Shown: positions 33,790 to 42,940, counted from the stretch's first letter. The stretch is DNA of 64,000 bases from Ga0077527 sp945862135 (GCA_964203275.1 CAXNMF010000014.1:43196-107195); one strand, 5' to 3'. The notes: generated from the sequence alone by a model not told the origin. Program-made: numbers and translations.

Positions 33790-34686
33790 ATGAGCTCCAT
33801 CAAAAAAATCGGTTTTATCGGTGTCGGCAATATGGGCAATCCGATGGCGGCGAATCTGCTCAAGCGCGGATTTGACGTCACGGTGTTTGATGCGCGCCCT
33901 GAAACGGCAGAGGCGTTTGTCGCGCAGCATGGCGGCAAGGCTGCGTCTTCGCTGGCGGATCTTGCGCGCGGTGCTGATGCCATCGTCACAATGCTTCCTG
34001 ACGACAAGATCGTGCGCAAGGTCATGCTGGAAGGCGGTGCTGCCGCCACGATGGCCAGGGATGCGGTGCTCATCGACATGGGTACTTGTGATCCGACAGG
34101 TACGCGTACCACGGCCGAGGCGCTCGAAAAACTCGGACTGCACATGGTCGATGCGCCGGTGATGGGCGGCGTTGTGTTTGCCAAGGATGCTTCACTGGAC
34201 ATCATGGCCGGCGGCAGCGATGAACTGGTTGAGCGCTGCACCCCGGTGCTGAAGGCAATGGGCCGCGGCGTGACCCATTGCGGCCCGGTCGGTTCGGCGC
34301 ATGCGATGAAGGCGCTGGCCAATTACGTCAATGCCTGTGCGCTGATCAATGCCATCGAGGCGCTGACCATCGGCAAGAAATTCGGACTCGATCCGAAGAT
34401 GATGGCGGATGCGCTGGTGCCAATGTGCGCCGGTCGCAATCACCCGATCGAGAAAAAAGTCATCCCGCAGATACTCACGCACAAATATGCCACGGGAATG
34501 GCACTCAGCTTCATCGCCAAGGACGTGAAAATCGCAGTCGATATGGCACATGCCATTGACGCGGCAGTTCCGCTGGGTGAAAAGGTGTCGGAACTGTGGA
34601 GTGACGCGGTGGCGAAGGTTGGCGCAAAAGTTGACCAGACCGAGATCGTGCGTTACTGGGAAGAGGCCACAGGCGTCAAACTCTGA
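33790..34686 (+). CDS. NAD(P)-dependent beta-hydroxyacid dehydrogenase (3-hydroxyisobutyrate dehydrogenase family)
   Basis: 298-residue enzyme of the 3-hydroxyisobutyrate/tartronate-semialdehyde/6-phosphogluconate-type dehydrogenase family. The N-terminal Rossmann loop is GFIGVGNMGNPMA, the substrate loop is DAPVMGG, and catalytic Lys174 is in AHAMKALANY. It reduces or oxidises a beta-hydroxyacid in the cytosol. The ATG at 33790 directly follows repeat B2. The 3' end overlaps the convergent ceramidase-like gene by 34 bases. Specific substrate unknown; tartronate semialdehyde would suit the sugar-acid context. Confidence 0.88.
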   Translation: MSSIKKIGFIGVGNMGNPMAANLLKRGFDVTVFDARPETAEAFVAQHGGKAASSLADLARGADAIVTMLPDDKIVRKVMLEGGAAATMARDAVLIDMGTCDPTGTRTTAEALEKLGLHMVDAPVMGGVVFAKDASLDIMAGGSDELVERCTPVLKAMGRGVTHCGPVGSAHAMKALANYVNACALINAIEALTIGKKFGLDPKMMADALVPMCAGRNHPIEKKVIPQILTHKYATGMALSFIAKDVKIAVDMAHAIDAAVPLGEKVSELWSDAVAKVGAKVDQTEIVRYWEEATGVKL

Positions 34687-35426
34687 CGTTGTTGAAGCAT
34701 GCGCAGTACGCAATACACTGCCAGCGCGGCAAGCAGATGCTTGGCGCTGTGGCCGCTGATCACCCCGGCGGTTGCCACAAACATTTCAAAGTCTTTCAGT
34801 TCCGCAATTTTGGCCAGTGCGTAGAGGCCGACCCCGTAAAGCAGGTAGTGACGCAGGCTGAAACGACGCGGAAATGCCGCCACCACATAAGGTATGGCCA
34901 GTAGCGGCGCCCCTTGGACCCAGGCATAGATGCGCAGGTCGCCGCTCAGCCGCCACCACAATACGCTGAACAGGCCGACCGCCAGCGCGCCTGCGAGCAT
35001 GGGCATTTCCAGTCGCGTTTCGAGGTGTTCGCTGATCAGCGCAGTGAACAGTCCCATGAACGCAACTGTCATGGGCAACCGATCCCACACCAGGGTGTGG
35101 TCATTGGGATTGCTGTGGTAATAAGCAGAGCCGAAAAATACCAGCGTCACGCCGGCGAAGAACACCAGCCATGAGCGCCATGCGCCGCATCGGTCGCGCC
35201 AGCACCATGCGAGTCCGGCCAGACCCGTCAGCAGGAACAGCAGGTTCGAGACAATATTGCCGAAATTGGCGATGCCGAGGCAGCTGCGGCTGTCGGCGAA
35301 TATGTGATAGCCGCGATCCTGCAGGATCGGTTCGCCGTGCCCGAACATCAGCCACGCGAGCGGTCCCAGCACGAGCAGCAGCAGCGTGGCGACGCGTGCG
35401 GGATGCGGGAGAGCAGGCAGCGGCAT
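34653..35426 (-). CDS. Alkaline-ceramidase-like integral membrane protein (CREST superfamily)
   Basis: About 257 residues and seven predicted membrane helices. The CREST superfamily (alkaline ceramidase, PAQR, Per1) metal-hydrolase residues are visible: Ser and His in FGSAYYHSNPNDH, Asp in VWDRLPMT, and the HxxxH pair in GHSAKHLLAAL. The likely activity is zinc-dependent hydrolysis of a membrane lipid amide, by family. I place the start at 35426 (MPLPAL), so TM1 follows soon after; a longer frame adds 42 non-membrane residues without support. Confidence 0.75.
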   Translation of the reverse strand: MPLPALPHPARVATLLLLVLGPLAWLMFGHGEPILQDRGYHIFADSRSCLGIANFGNIVSNLLFLLTGLAGLAWCWRDRCGAWRSWLVFFAGVTLVFFGSAYYHSNPNDHTLVWDRLPMTVAFMGLFTALISEHLETRLEMPMLAGALAVGLFSVLWWRLSGDLRIYAWVQGAPLLAIPYVVAAFPRRFSLRHYLLYGVGLYALAKIAELKDFEMFVATAGVISGHSAKHLLAALAVYCVLRMLQQRQSLTPVASSQ

Positions 35427-35517
35427 GGCAGTATCGTACAACAGCTTTTTCCTGGTTGACCGGCAGTCACGGTTAGCGATTACACTCCGGCTTTCGATCC
35501 TTGGAGGAGGTTGGGGA

Positions 35518-36408
35518 ATGACAACGCAAAAAACAAAAGTCGTGCTCGGCACCGCAACCCCCGGCGGCGGATTCCCGGCCTATGGCTGGCCTTATGCCGA
35601 GGTTCTCAATGCCACCGATCCGACGCTGGATATCGAGCCAATCAATACCAAGGGCAGCGGCGAAAACGTCGGTCGCATCGAAGACGGCTCGCTCGACATT
35701 GCGCTGGCCACCGGCGAGGTGACCTACGAGGCGATCAACGGCATCGGCCGTGCGCCGTGCAAAAACATCCGCATCATCAACGCCACTTATTCACAGGCCG
35801 GCATGTTCATGGTGCGCGCCGACAGCCCGTACCAGAGCATCAGCGACCTCGTCGGCAAGACCGTGGTGTGGGGTGCATCCAGTTCTGGTTTTGTAGTGCT
35901 GGCGCGTTATGTGTTCGATGGTCTCGGACTCGACATCAAAAAGGATTTTGATGCGCGTCTTCTGGAAAAGGCCGGAGACGGCCCGCCTTTGGTGATTAAC
36001 GGCGACGCCGCAGCAATGTGGGGCGGCGGCGTCGGCTGGCCGCCGTTCATGAACATTGCTAAAAATCCCAAAGGCATGCGTTTCATTTCGCCGAGTGCCG
36101 ATGAAATCAAACGCATCCAGGGCAAACATGTATTTCTCAAGCAGACCACGATGCCGGCGGGCAGTTATCCCGGGCAGACCGGGCCGGTCAATTCGGTGGG
36201 GTCGTGGCCCTTCGTGCTGGCGCGCGCCTCGTTACCGGATGATGTGGCCTACCGGCTGGCGAAAGCACTGCATCAGGGACAGGCGGCACTGACGGCGAAA
36301 CTTGACCAGGCAGCGGAATCAACCTTGGCCAATACATTGGCTGGGGCGCCGACTCGGGATCTGATTCACCCCGGGGTGCTGCAGTACATGAAAGAGATAG
36401 GGCTGTAA
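35518..36408 (+). CDS. TAXI-family TRAP solute-receptor-like protein without signal peptide
   Basis: 296-residue homologue of the TAXI branch of TRAP-transporter solute receptors. It starts MTTQKTKVVLGTATPGGGFP, with INTKGSGENVGRIEDGSLDIALA and SISDLVGKTVVWGASSSGF matching the family's two-lobe fold. Canonical TAXI proteins are exported, but this one has no hydrophobic leader. The ATG at 35518 is fixed by a strong GGAGGAGG at 35503-35510, and the in-frame codons upstream do not form a signal peptide. No DctQM-type membrane genes are near. A cytoplasmic ligand-binding role is inferred. Confidence 0.78.
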   Translation: MTTQKTKVVLGTATPGGGFPAYGWPYAEVLNATDPTLDIEPINTKGSGENVGRIEDGSLDIALATGEVTYEAINGIGRAPCKNIRIINATYSQAGMFMVRADSPYQSISDLVGKTVVWGASSSGFVVLARYVFDGLGLDIKKDFDARLLEKAGDGPPLVINGDAAAMWGGGVGWPPFMNIAKNPKGMRFISPSADEIKRIQGKHVFLKQTTMPAGSYPGQTGPVNSVGSWPFVLARASLPDDVAYRLAKALHQGQAALTAKLDQAAESTLANTLAGAPTRDLIHPGVLQYMKEIGL

Positions 36409-36435
36409 TGCGCGGGCTTTGAAGCGAGGACTGTT

Positions 36436-37335
36436 TTAGAACCCGTATAGCCGGGCGGGATTGCTGACCAACACCCGCTCGCGCTGCGCCGCATCCGGCA
36501 CCCACTGCAACAGCAGGTCGCAGAGGTCGCCGTCATTGGGCATCGCGCCTTTCATCATGACGTGGGGCCAGTCCGTGCCCCAGATCACGCGTTCGGCATT
36601 GGCTTTCAACAGCGCGTGCGCAAACGGCACGGTGTCGTCATGTGGCATTGGCTGCCCGGAAATCCGGTAGGGACCAGTGAGTTTGACCCAGGCCTTGCCC
36701 GCCTGCATCAGGCGCAGCAGGGCCTGAAAACCGGGCGCATCAATACCCAGCGACGTTTTCATATAGCCGAGATGGCCGAGCACGATGGGCACCGGAAAAT
36801 CGGCGAAGCTGCGATCGAGATCCGGGAATTCATCGGCATGCATCAGGAATTCCATATGCCAGCCCATCGGCGCGATGCGCGCCGCCAGCGGACGCAGCAT
36901 GTCCATCGGCAGTGAACCGGGCTTGCGGTCCTTCACATCGACGATGTTGATGCGCACGCCGCGTACGCCGAGCGCATGCATGGCTTTTAATTCCGCATCG
37001 CTGATTGCAGGATCAACCACGGCAACACCGCGCAACCGCTGCGGATCGGCTTTCATCGCGTCGAGCATTGCGCTGTTGTCGGTGCCGTAGACGCTGGGCT
37101 GGATCAGCACGGCGCGGGTGACGCCCAGCGTGTCGAGCATATGCCGGTAGTCTTTGGCCACGGAGTCGGGCGGTGTGTAAACCCGCGCCGATGAATAGTC
37201 GTATTGCGCGGCGGGCCCCAGCACATGCGCGTGTGTGTCACAGGCCAGCGCCGGCATTTTTATTTTCGGCGCATGCGGCTTGAAGTCCGGCGCCGCACAC
37301 AGTGGTGCAGCATCGGTCGGCGTATTCACGGACAT
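36436..37335 (-). CDS. Amidohydrolase-family protein (2-pyrone-4,6-dicarboxylate lactonase-like)
   Basis: 299-residue TIM-barrel metal hydrolase of the amidohydrolase_2 group. The HxH pair is His35/His37 in CDTHAHVLG. Also conserved are GVRGVRINIVD, the barrel histidine in LGHLGYMK and the catalytic Asp in IWGTDWPH. This set resembles lactonases such as LigI and related dicarboxylate lactone hydrolases acting on sugar-acid or aromatic ring-cleavage lactones. It shares an operon with the upstream DapA-family gene (29-base gap occupied by the AT-rich 18-bp motif). No ribosome-binding site is evident. Confidence 0.8.
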   Translation of the reverse strand: MSVNTPTDAAPLCAAPDFKPHAPKIKMPALACDTHAHVLGPAAQYDYSSARVYTPPDSVAKDYRHMLDTLGVTRAVLIQPSVYGTDNSAMLDAMKADPQRLRGVAVVDPAISDAELKAMHALGVRGVRINIVDVKDRKPGSLPMDMLRPLAARIAPMGWHMEFLMHADEFPDLDRSFADFPVPIVLGHLGYMKTSLGIDAPGFQALLRLMQAGKAWVKLTGPYRISGQPMPHDDTVPFAHALLKANAERVIWGTDWPHVMMKGAMPNDGDLCDLLLQWVPDAAQRERVLVSNPARLYGF

Positions 37336-37338
37336 ATT

Positions 37339-37356
37339 ATAAGTTATTGATTTTAT
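37339..37356 (-). repeat. AT-rich 18-bp gene-end motif, copy 2
   Basis: On the minus strand the sequence is ATAAAATCAATAACTTAT, identical to 20731-20748. It fills the gap between the DapA-family stop and the amidohydrolase start. Confidence 0.7.
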
Positions 37357-37364
37357 TAAACTAT

Positions 37365-38300
37365 TTATGCAGCCTTGAGCCCGGGCATCTGGAAGCCGAT
37401 GGCTTTCAGTTCAGCGGCCAGCGAGGCGCGTTGTTCCTTGTTCAGTTCCACCAGCGGCGGACGCACGGTGCACCACTGATCGTCACCGCTGTATTGCGCG
37501 ATACCGGCCTTGAGCGCCGCGATCATCAGGTACTTGCTGTTGCCGAAGGTGCCGCGTACGACATCGAGTGCTTTTTGCTGCGCTTCGGCGTCGGCGTTTT
37601 TCCATTCACGGAACAGTTTGTCGATCGGGCCCGGATTGACGTTGGCGGTGGCCGAGATGCAGCCGGCGCCGCCGTTCTGCATGTTCGCGAGCAGGAAGGA
37701 TTCGCTGCCGGCAAACACATCGAAGCCGCCCTTGGCGAAGGCATCAAGGAAAGTCTTGGTGTTTTTCCAGTCGCCCGAGCTGTCTTTCATGCCGGCGATG
37801 GCGGTCGGGTATTTTTTCAGCAGGCGTTCAACGAGGTTCGGTGTGATGCCGACCACGGCGACGGGCGGGATGTGATACAGGTAAATGCGCAGACGGTTGT
37901 CGCCGACACGTTCGATGATTTCGGAGTAGTTGCGATACAGGCCCTCATCGCTGACGCCCTTGTAGTAAAACGGCGGCAGCATCAGTACTCCAGCGCAACC
38001 GGCCTTGACCGCATGTTCGGTCAGCCGTACCGAATCGGAAATCGAGCAGCAGCCGGTACCCGGCATCATGCGCGTGGGGTCGATGCCGGCGGCAAGAATG
38101 GCATCCAGCAGCGCCATGCGTTCATTGACCGACAGCGAGTTCGCTTCGCTGTTGGTGCCGAAGGCGGCGAGGCCGCAGCCTTGCGAGATCAGCCATTTGC
38201 AATGGGTGATGAAGCGCGCGGTGTCGGGGTTCAGGTCCTTGTCGAAAGGCGTGACGACGGGGGACAGCACGCCCTTGATGCGTTGTTGGGTTTTGCTCAT
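37365..38300 (-). CDS. Dihydrodipicolinate synthase (DapA)-family aldolase/lyase
   Basis: 311-residue class I aldolase of the DapA/NAL family. The Schiff-base Lys172 is in AGMKDSSGD and Tyr142 in YLYHIPP. The GTTGE motif is altered to GTNSE (48-52). Members include DHDPS, N-acetylneuraminate lyase and 5-dehydro-4-deoxyglucarate dehydratase. The neighbouring lactonase-like amidohydrolase points to sugar-acid breakdown rather than lysine synthesis (inference). The ATG at 38300 has GAGGAA 8 bases upstream. It diverges from a Bug receptor over a 182-base spacer. Confidence 0.87.
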   Translation of the reverse strand: MSKTQQRIKGVLSPVVTPFDKDLNPDTARFITHCKWLISQGCGLAAFGTNSEANSLSVNERMALLDAILAAGIDPTRMMPGTGCCSISDSVRLTEHAVKAGCAGVLMLPPFYYKGVSDEGLYRNYSEIIERVGDNRLRIYLYHIPPVAVVGITPNLVERLLKKYPTAIAGMKDSSGDWKNTKTFLDAFAKGGFDVFAGSESFLLANMQNGGAGCISATANVNPGPIDKLFREWKNADAEAQQKALDVVRGTFGNSKYLMIAALKAGIAQYSGDDQWCTVRPPLVELNKEQRASLAAELKAIGFQMPGLKAA

Positions 38301-38482
38301 GGATGGATTCCTCGAAGGCTTTATCGCAAACAGCGGCGCGGCGCGCCGACAGGGCCCATAGAATAGCATCGCCTCCGGCCTCGCCCAAACACAGTACAAC
38401 CCGCATTGTCAGCACCGGGGGGTGTTGTTAAGCTGGCTGCCCGGTCGCGCAGCAGACGCGTCCGCCACAGGAGGAGACCGTC

Positions 38483-39451
38483 ATGAAGCGTTCAACATTT
38501 GCAGTATTTGCCGCTGCCCTGCTCGCAGTTACAGCTGCAGCCCAGGCTGCAGAGTATCCGACCAAGACGATCCGCATGGTGATTGCCTTCTCGCCGGGCG
38601 GGCCGAGCGACATCCTGTCACGGTTGATCGGCGGCAAATTGGCCGAGCGCATGGGGCAGCCCTTCGTGTTCGACAACCGGCCCGGTGCGGGCGGCAATGT
38701 TGCCGGGGAGATCGTCGCCACGAGCCCGGCTGATGGTTACACGCTGATGATTGCCAACAACAGCATCCTTGCCGCCAATGCGTCGCTTTACAAAAAAATG
38801 ACTTATAACCCGGCGCAAGACCTTGTGCCGGTGACCTGGGTGGCCTCGCAACCGAATATTCTTGTCGTGCATCCGTCGATTCCTGCGCAATCAGTAAAAG
38901 AGCTGATTGATTACCTGAAATCACAGCCCGGCAAGCTCAATTACGCGTCTTCAGGCAGCGGCGCGGCCGCGCATCTGGCCGGTGAACTGTTCAAGAGCAT
39001 GACCAAAACCGACATGGTGCATATTCCGTTCAAGGGCGCAGGTCCGGCGATCACCGATGTGCTGGCCGGGCGCAGCCAGATGATTTTCGCAACCGCGCTG
39101 TCAGTGAAAGCCTATATCGACGCCAACCGGCTGCGACCGCTGGGCGTGACCACATTGAAACGCATGGATACCATGCCGAACATCCCGACCATTGCCGAGT
39201 CCGGCGTACCGGGGTTCGAAGCGTCGACCTGGCACGGCATGATCGCCGTCAACGGTACGCCGCGGGCGGTGCAGCAGAAACTCAACGTCGAAGTGAATGC
39301 CGTACTCAAGGATCCTCAGGTGGCGAAGTTTCTCGTCAGCCAGGGCGCGATCATCGAGGGCGGCAGCGCCGAGAAATTTGCTGCGCACATCAAGGCCGAA
39401 ATTCCGAAATGGGCAAAGGTGATCAAGGATTCCGGCGCCAGAGCTGATTAG
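38483..39451 (+). CDS. Bug/TctC-family tripartite tricarboxylate receptor
   Basis: 322-residue periplasmic binding protein with a clear signal peptide (about 1-23, ending AQAA) followed by EYPTKTIRMVI, SPGGPSDILSR, DNRPGAGGN and PADGYT. It binds an organic anion; an orphan receptor, as no TctAB is present. GGAGGAGA precedes the ATG at 38483. It heads a run of binding-protein genes (39495, 40203) on the same strand and diverges from the DapA-family gene, whose substrate it may capture. Confidence 0.92.
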   Translation: MKRSTFAVFAAALLAVTAAAQAAEYPTKTIRMVIAFSPGGPSDILSRLIGGKLAERMGQPFVFDNRPGAGGNVAGEIVATSPADGYTLMIANNSILAANASLYKKMTYNPAQDLVPVTWVASQPNILVVHPSIPAQSVKELIDYLKSQPGKLNYASSGSGAAAHLAGELFKSMTKTDMVHIPFKGAGPAITDVLAGRSQMIFATALSVKAYIDANRLRPLGVTTLKRMDTMPNIPTIAESGVPGFEASTWHGMIAVNGTPRAVQQKLNVEVNAVLKDPQVAKFLVSQGAIIEGGSAEKFAAHIKAEIPKWAKVIKDSGARAD

Positions 39452-39494
39452 ATTGGATGCGGCCGATTGATCGCAGGACTACAGGGAGCAGGGC

Positions 39495-40184
39495 ATGGCG
39501 CAATTGAAAGTTTTGGGAGCAGGACCGGTCAAACGGGGGATTACGCAGCTCGCAGCGCAGTTTGAAAAATCTTCCGGCCATCAGGTTGCTGTCGAATTCG
39601 CCGGCGCACCCTCGGTGCGCGACCGCGTTCTCGCGGGCGAAGCGGTTGATGTCGCCGTGGTGCCGCAGTCGGCGATGGCGGATTTTGTTGCGCAGGGCAA
39701 AGTGGCCAATGCGACGCGCATGACCGTGGGCCGCTCGCGTATGGGGCTGGCAGTACGCAAGGACGCCGCCAGGCCGGCGCTCGGTTCGGTGGATGCATTC
39801 AAGGCGGCTGTAGCTGCAGCCGACGGCGTGGTGGTCAATGTAGCCTCCAGCGGCAATTACATCGTCAAACTGCTGGAAAAGCTCGGTCTGGCCACGCCCG
39901 GCAAGACCGTGACGCAAGGCGATACCGTCAAGGTCATGGACCATGTGGCGGCTTCGACGCAAAACCTGCTCGGCGCCGGTCAGCTGCCGGAAATCCGCGA
40001 GCTGGTGGACAAGGGTGTTGCCATCGCGCTGGCGGGCCCGCTGCCGGACGAGCTGCAGAGCATCACCGGTTATGACGCTGCGGTGACGACTGCGAGCGGC
40101 AATGCCGAAGCTGCAGCTGCATTTACGGCATTTCTGTCGACTGGCGAAGCGCGCGCGGTGATGGCTGCGACCGGCATTGACTGA
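39495..40184 (+). CDS. ModA-like substrate-binding protein, leaderless, paralogue A
   Basis: 229-residue type II periplasmic-binding-fold protein related to molybdate/sulfate-binding ModA. It starts directly at the mature fold, MAQLKVLGAGPVKRGITQL, with AGEAVDVAVVP, the SSGNY ligand loop and GPLPDELQSITGYD. Only 43 bases separate it from the previous stop and none encode a leader, so it cannot have a Sec signal. It is a paralogue of the next gene and of 42030. No ModB or ModC is nearby, so it is probably not part of an ABC importer. A ligand-sensing role in the cytoplasm is my inference. Confidence 0.78.
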   Translation: MAQLKVLGAGPVKRGITQLAAQFEKSSGHQVAVEFAGAPSVRDRVLAGEAVDVAVVPQSAMADFVAQGKVANATRMTVGRSRMGLAVRKDAARPALGSVDAFKAAVAAADGVVVNVASSGNYIVKLLEKLGLATPGKTVTQGDTVKVMDHVAASTQNLLGAGQLPEIRELVDKGVAIALAGPLPDELQSITGYDAAVTTASGNAEAAAAFTAFLSTGEARAVMAATGID

Positions 40185-40202
40185 AAATCACCAGGAATAG
40201 GC

Positions 40203-40889
40203 ATGACCATTCTGAAAGTAATCAGTGCCGGCGCCGTCAAACGGGGGGTCGCCCGAGTTGTTGCGGCTTTCGAAAAGGACACCGGGCACAAGGTGGAGAT
40301 CGAGTTCACACCGGTGCCCGAAGTGCGCCGCCGCATGGCTGCCGGAGAGGTGGCCGATTTGGTGGTTGCTTCGCCCTCGGTGCTTGATGAACTCGCGGCG
40401 CTGGGGCGTATCGATGCCGCAAGCCGCGGTTTTCTCGGCCGCTCCCGCGTCGGCGTGGTGATTCATGCCGATGCGCCACAGCCATCACTTCCGGATGCGG
40501 CTGCGGTCAAGGCGCTGTTGCTCGGTGCCAGCCACGTGGTGCGCAACGAGGGATCCAGCGGCGTATACGCCGAAAAACTTTTCGAAAAAATGGGTCTTGC
40601 CGCCGCCGGTGCCAATATCGTGGTGGTCAAGACCGGTTCGGACATTATGCGCTGCGTCGCCGACCATCCGCCGCGGGCCGTCGGCCTTGCGCAGATTTCG
40701 GAGTTGATGGTGATGATCGACAAGGGTTGTGCGGTCAGGCTCGCCGCGCCGCTGCCCGATGAAATCCAGAACATGACTCACTACGATGCCGCAGCCATCG
40801 CCGGTGCGCCGGCGGCTGCAGCGGAACTTGCGCGACGGCTGGCGTCACCGGAAGCGAAAAAGATTTTTGCCGAAACCGGCATTTCCTGA
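40203..40889 (+). CDS. ModA-like substrate-binding protein, leaderless, paralogue B
   Basis: 228-residue paralogue of the preceding protein, sharing VKRGV, the AFEK-TGHKV segment, AAGEVADLVV, the GRSR-GV strand, SSGVY and PLPDEIQNMTHYD. It begins MTILKVISAGAVKRG with no leader, and just 18 bases lie between it and paralogue A, which excludes a signal peptide. AGGAA precedes the ATG. Probably co-transcribed with A and with the membrane protein that follows. The ligand is unknown; the family binds small oxyanions or carboxylates. Confidence 0.78.
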   Translation: MTILKVISAGAVKRGVARVVAAFEKDTGHKVEIEFTPVPEVRRRMAAGEVADLVVASPSVLDELAALGRIDAASRGFLGRSRVGVVIHADAPQPSLPDAAAVKALLLGASHVVRNEGSSGVYAEKLFEKMGLAAAGANIVVVKTGSDIMRCVADHPPRAVGLAQISELMVMIDKGCAVRLAAPLPDEIQNMTHYDAAAIAGAPAAAAELARRLASPEAKKIFAETGIS

Positions 40890-40913
40890 GTTTGGCGACC
40901 GGGGCGGTAAACC

Positions 40914-41930
40914 ATGTACAGCGACGAAGACCTTGATGCGGCGGTGGCGGCCGGTATCCTCAGTGCCAGGGATGCGGCTGCGTTTCGCATGCATATTGAA
41001 CAGGCACGCTCTACACAGGTAGTGGATGAGGAACATTTTCGACTGGTCAACAGTTTCAACGATATTTTTGTGGCGATCGCAGGCACGCTGGTGCTGGTGG
41101 CCGTGGGCTGGATTGCGGAAACCATTGGTTATCGCCTGATCGGTGCATCGGTCGCGGTAACGGCGTGGGGGCTTGCCGAATTTTTTACCCGCAAACGGCA
41201 CATGGCCCTGCCATCGATATTGTTTCTGCTGGCTTTTGCCGGCGGTGTCTTTGCGACACTGTTGCCCACCAGCAATATCCTCGTTGGCGACGGATCGGGC
41301 GAGTTCGGGATAAAGGTTGCGATCGCGGCGGCCGTGACTGCAGCTTGTACGTGGCTGCACTGGCGGCGTTTCCACGTGCCGATCACTGTGGCTGCGGGCG
41401 CTATGGCACTGATCGGGGTGGCGGTCGGATTGTTGATCGCGGTCATGCCGGACCTGTTCAAATGGATGAACGGAATTCTGTTTGCTGCCGGGGTCTCGGT
41501 ATTCGTTTATGCGATGCGTTGGGACATCGCTGACCCGCTGCGGCAAACCCGCCGCGCCGATGTTGCATTCTGGCTGCACCTGCTTGCAGCACCGCTGATC
41601 GTACATCCCGTGTTCACCTTGTTTGGTTTGCTCGACAAGGAGGTCGAAATCGGCGGTGCCATGGTGGTGATGCTGCTCTACGTTGCGATGGCCATAATCG
41701 CACTTATCATCGACCGACGCGCGTTGATGGTTTCCGCGCTGGTGTACGTACTCGCGGCGATCAGTTCCGTACTCGAGAAATTTGGTGCGGTCGGCATCAA
41801 CGTCGCATTGACTGCTTTGCTGATCGGCTCGCTGCTGCTGATGCTGTCCGCGTTCTGGCATGCCAGTCGCGCGTTTGTCATCAGGCGCCTGACCCTGCCG
41901 TGGCAGGAAAAGCTCCCGCCACTGCGTTAA
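40914..41930 (+). CDS. Multipass membrane protein, DUF2157-like
   Basis: 338 residues: a soluble helical N-terminus (about 1-48, MYSDEDLDAAVAAGILSARD) followed by nine or ten hydrophobic helices to near the C-terminus. The layout resembles DUF2157 membrane proteins, none of which has a known activity; the assignment is tentative. It follows paralogue B after 24 bases and is probably in the same transcript. A functional pairing with the leaderless binding proteins is possible but unproven. Confidence 0.7.
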   Translation: MYSDEDLDAAVAAGILSARDAAAFRMHIEQARSTQVVDEEHFRLVNSFNDIFVAIAGTLVLVAVGWIAETIGYRLIGASVAVTAWGLAEFFTRKRHMALPSILFLLAFAGGVFATLLPTSNILVGDGSGEFGIKVAIAAAVTAACTWLHWRRFHVPITVAAGAMALIGVAVGLLIAVMPDLFKWMNGILFAAGVSVFVYAMRWDIADPLRQTRRADVAFWLHLLAAPLIVHPVFTLFGLLDKEVEIGGAMVVMLLYVAMAIIALIIDRRALMVSALVYVLAAISSVLEKFGAVGINVALTALLIGSLLLMLSAFWHASRAFVIRRLTLPWQEKLPPLR

Positions 41931-42029
41931 TCCGGACCAGGCGCGAGACTGACCGCCCCGCTTGTATGCGGTCATCTTCAGATTTGCAGTTGTTGTCCGG
42001 GAAAGCCGAATGATTTTATGGAGAACATG

Positions 42030-42776
42030 ATGAAAAACGGAGTCGGAGTTCTGGCAGGCCTTTGTTTGGCAGCAGGTATGGCGGCGCACGCTGCTGAAAT
42101 CACCGTGATCAGCGGCGGCGCGATCGAACCGGGTTTGAGGGCCGCTGCTGCCGCTTTCGAGAAGCAGGCAGGGCACAAGGTCAATATCACGTTCAACACC
42201 ACGCCGCAGATGCGCAAACGGGTTGCGGCAGGGGATACCTTCGATGTGATCATCGCCCCGCCGGGGGCAGTGAAGGATTTCACGGCAGCGGGCAAGGTTG
42301 AGGCGGGCGGCGTGGATGTCGGCCGGGTCGGTTCCGGCGTCGCCGTGCGTCCGGGGGCCCCAGTGCCGGCGATTGCCACAGCCGATGACATCAGGAAAAC
42401 GGTGCTGGAGGCCGAGTCGATTGTCTTCAATACAGCAACGACCGGGCTCTATTTCGAAAACCTGTTGAAGAAGTGGGGCATTTACGAGGACATCAAGGGC
42501 AAGGCCGTGCGTTACACCACCGGCGCTGAAGTGATGAAACACGCGCTGAAAGGCAAGGGCCGCGAAGTGGCCTTCGGTCCGATCACCGAAATCCTGCTGG
42601 AAAAAGAACACGGCCTGATCCTGGTCGGGCCGTTCCCGGCGGAAATCCAGAACTACACCTCGTACATTGCCGTGCCGATGAGCGCCGGGGCGCAGAAGAA
42701 TGTGGCCCAGGAACTGGTGAAGTTTCTTGGGGGGCCGGCTGGCAAGCCCTTGTTTGTCGCTGCGGGCATCGAATAA
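42030..42776 (+). CDS. ModA-like substrate-binding protein with signal peptide, paralogue C
   Basis: 248-residue exported homologue of paralogues A and B. A signal peptide (MKNGVGVLAGLCLAAGMAAH, cleavage near residue 21) is followed by EITVISGGAIEPGL, AFEKQAGHKVNI, AAGDTFDVIIAPP and GPFPAEIQNYTSY. I use the ATG at 42030 because GGAG at 42020-42023 is best spaced for it; ATGs at 42018 and 42027 are in frame. As the periplasmic member of an otherwise leaderless set it gives an internal control for the family fold. No permease or ATPase partner is visible. Confidence 0.85.
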   Translation: MKNGVGVLAGLCLAAGMAAHAAEITVISGGAIEPGLRAAAAAFEKQAGHKVNITFNTTPQMRKRVAAGDTFDVIIAPPGAVKDFTAAGKVEAGGVDVGRVGSGVAVRPGAPVPAIATADDIRKTVLEAESIVFNTATTGLYFENLLKKWGIYEDIKGKAVRYTTGAEVMKHALKGKGREVAFGPITEILLEKEHGLILVGPFPAEIQNYTSYIAVPMSAGAQKNVAQELVKFLGGPAGKPLFVAAGIE

Positions 42777-42940
42777 GTATCCTGACGCCGCAATTCGCGG
42801 CATAAGCACGCGGTTTTTGGGCGATACTCGCTTCATCGACCGCGTGCCCGGTCATCGACGCCGGTTCAGGACCGGCGTTGTTCCCACCTGTTGCTGGTGA
42901 ACCTGCGGGAACCGAAGCGCGCGGCGTTGACCTGATCATC

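Noticed and set aside
32050..34143. 697-residue minus-strand open frame
   Set aside because: Shadows the cupin, DSD1 and dehydrogenase genes, which have clear motifs and ribosome-binding sites.
40845..42836. 663-residue minus-strand open frame
   Set aside because: Lies opposite two real genes and spans the spacer between them, with low-complexity Arg/Gln/His composition.
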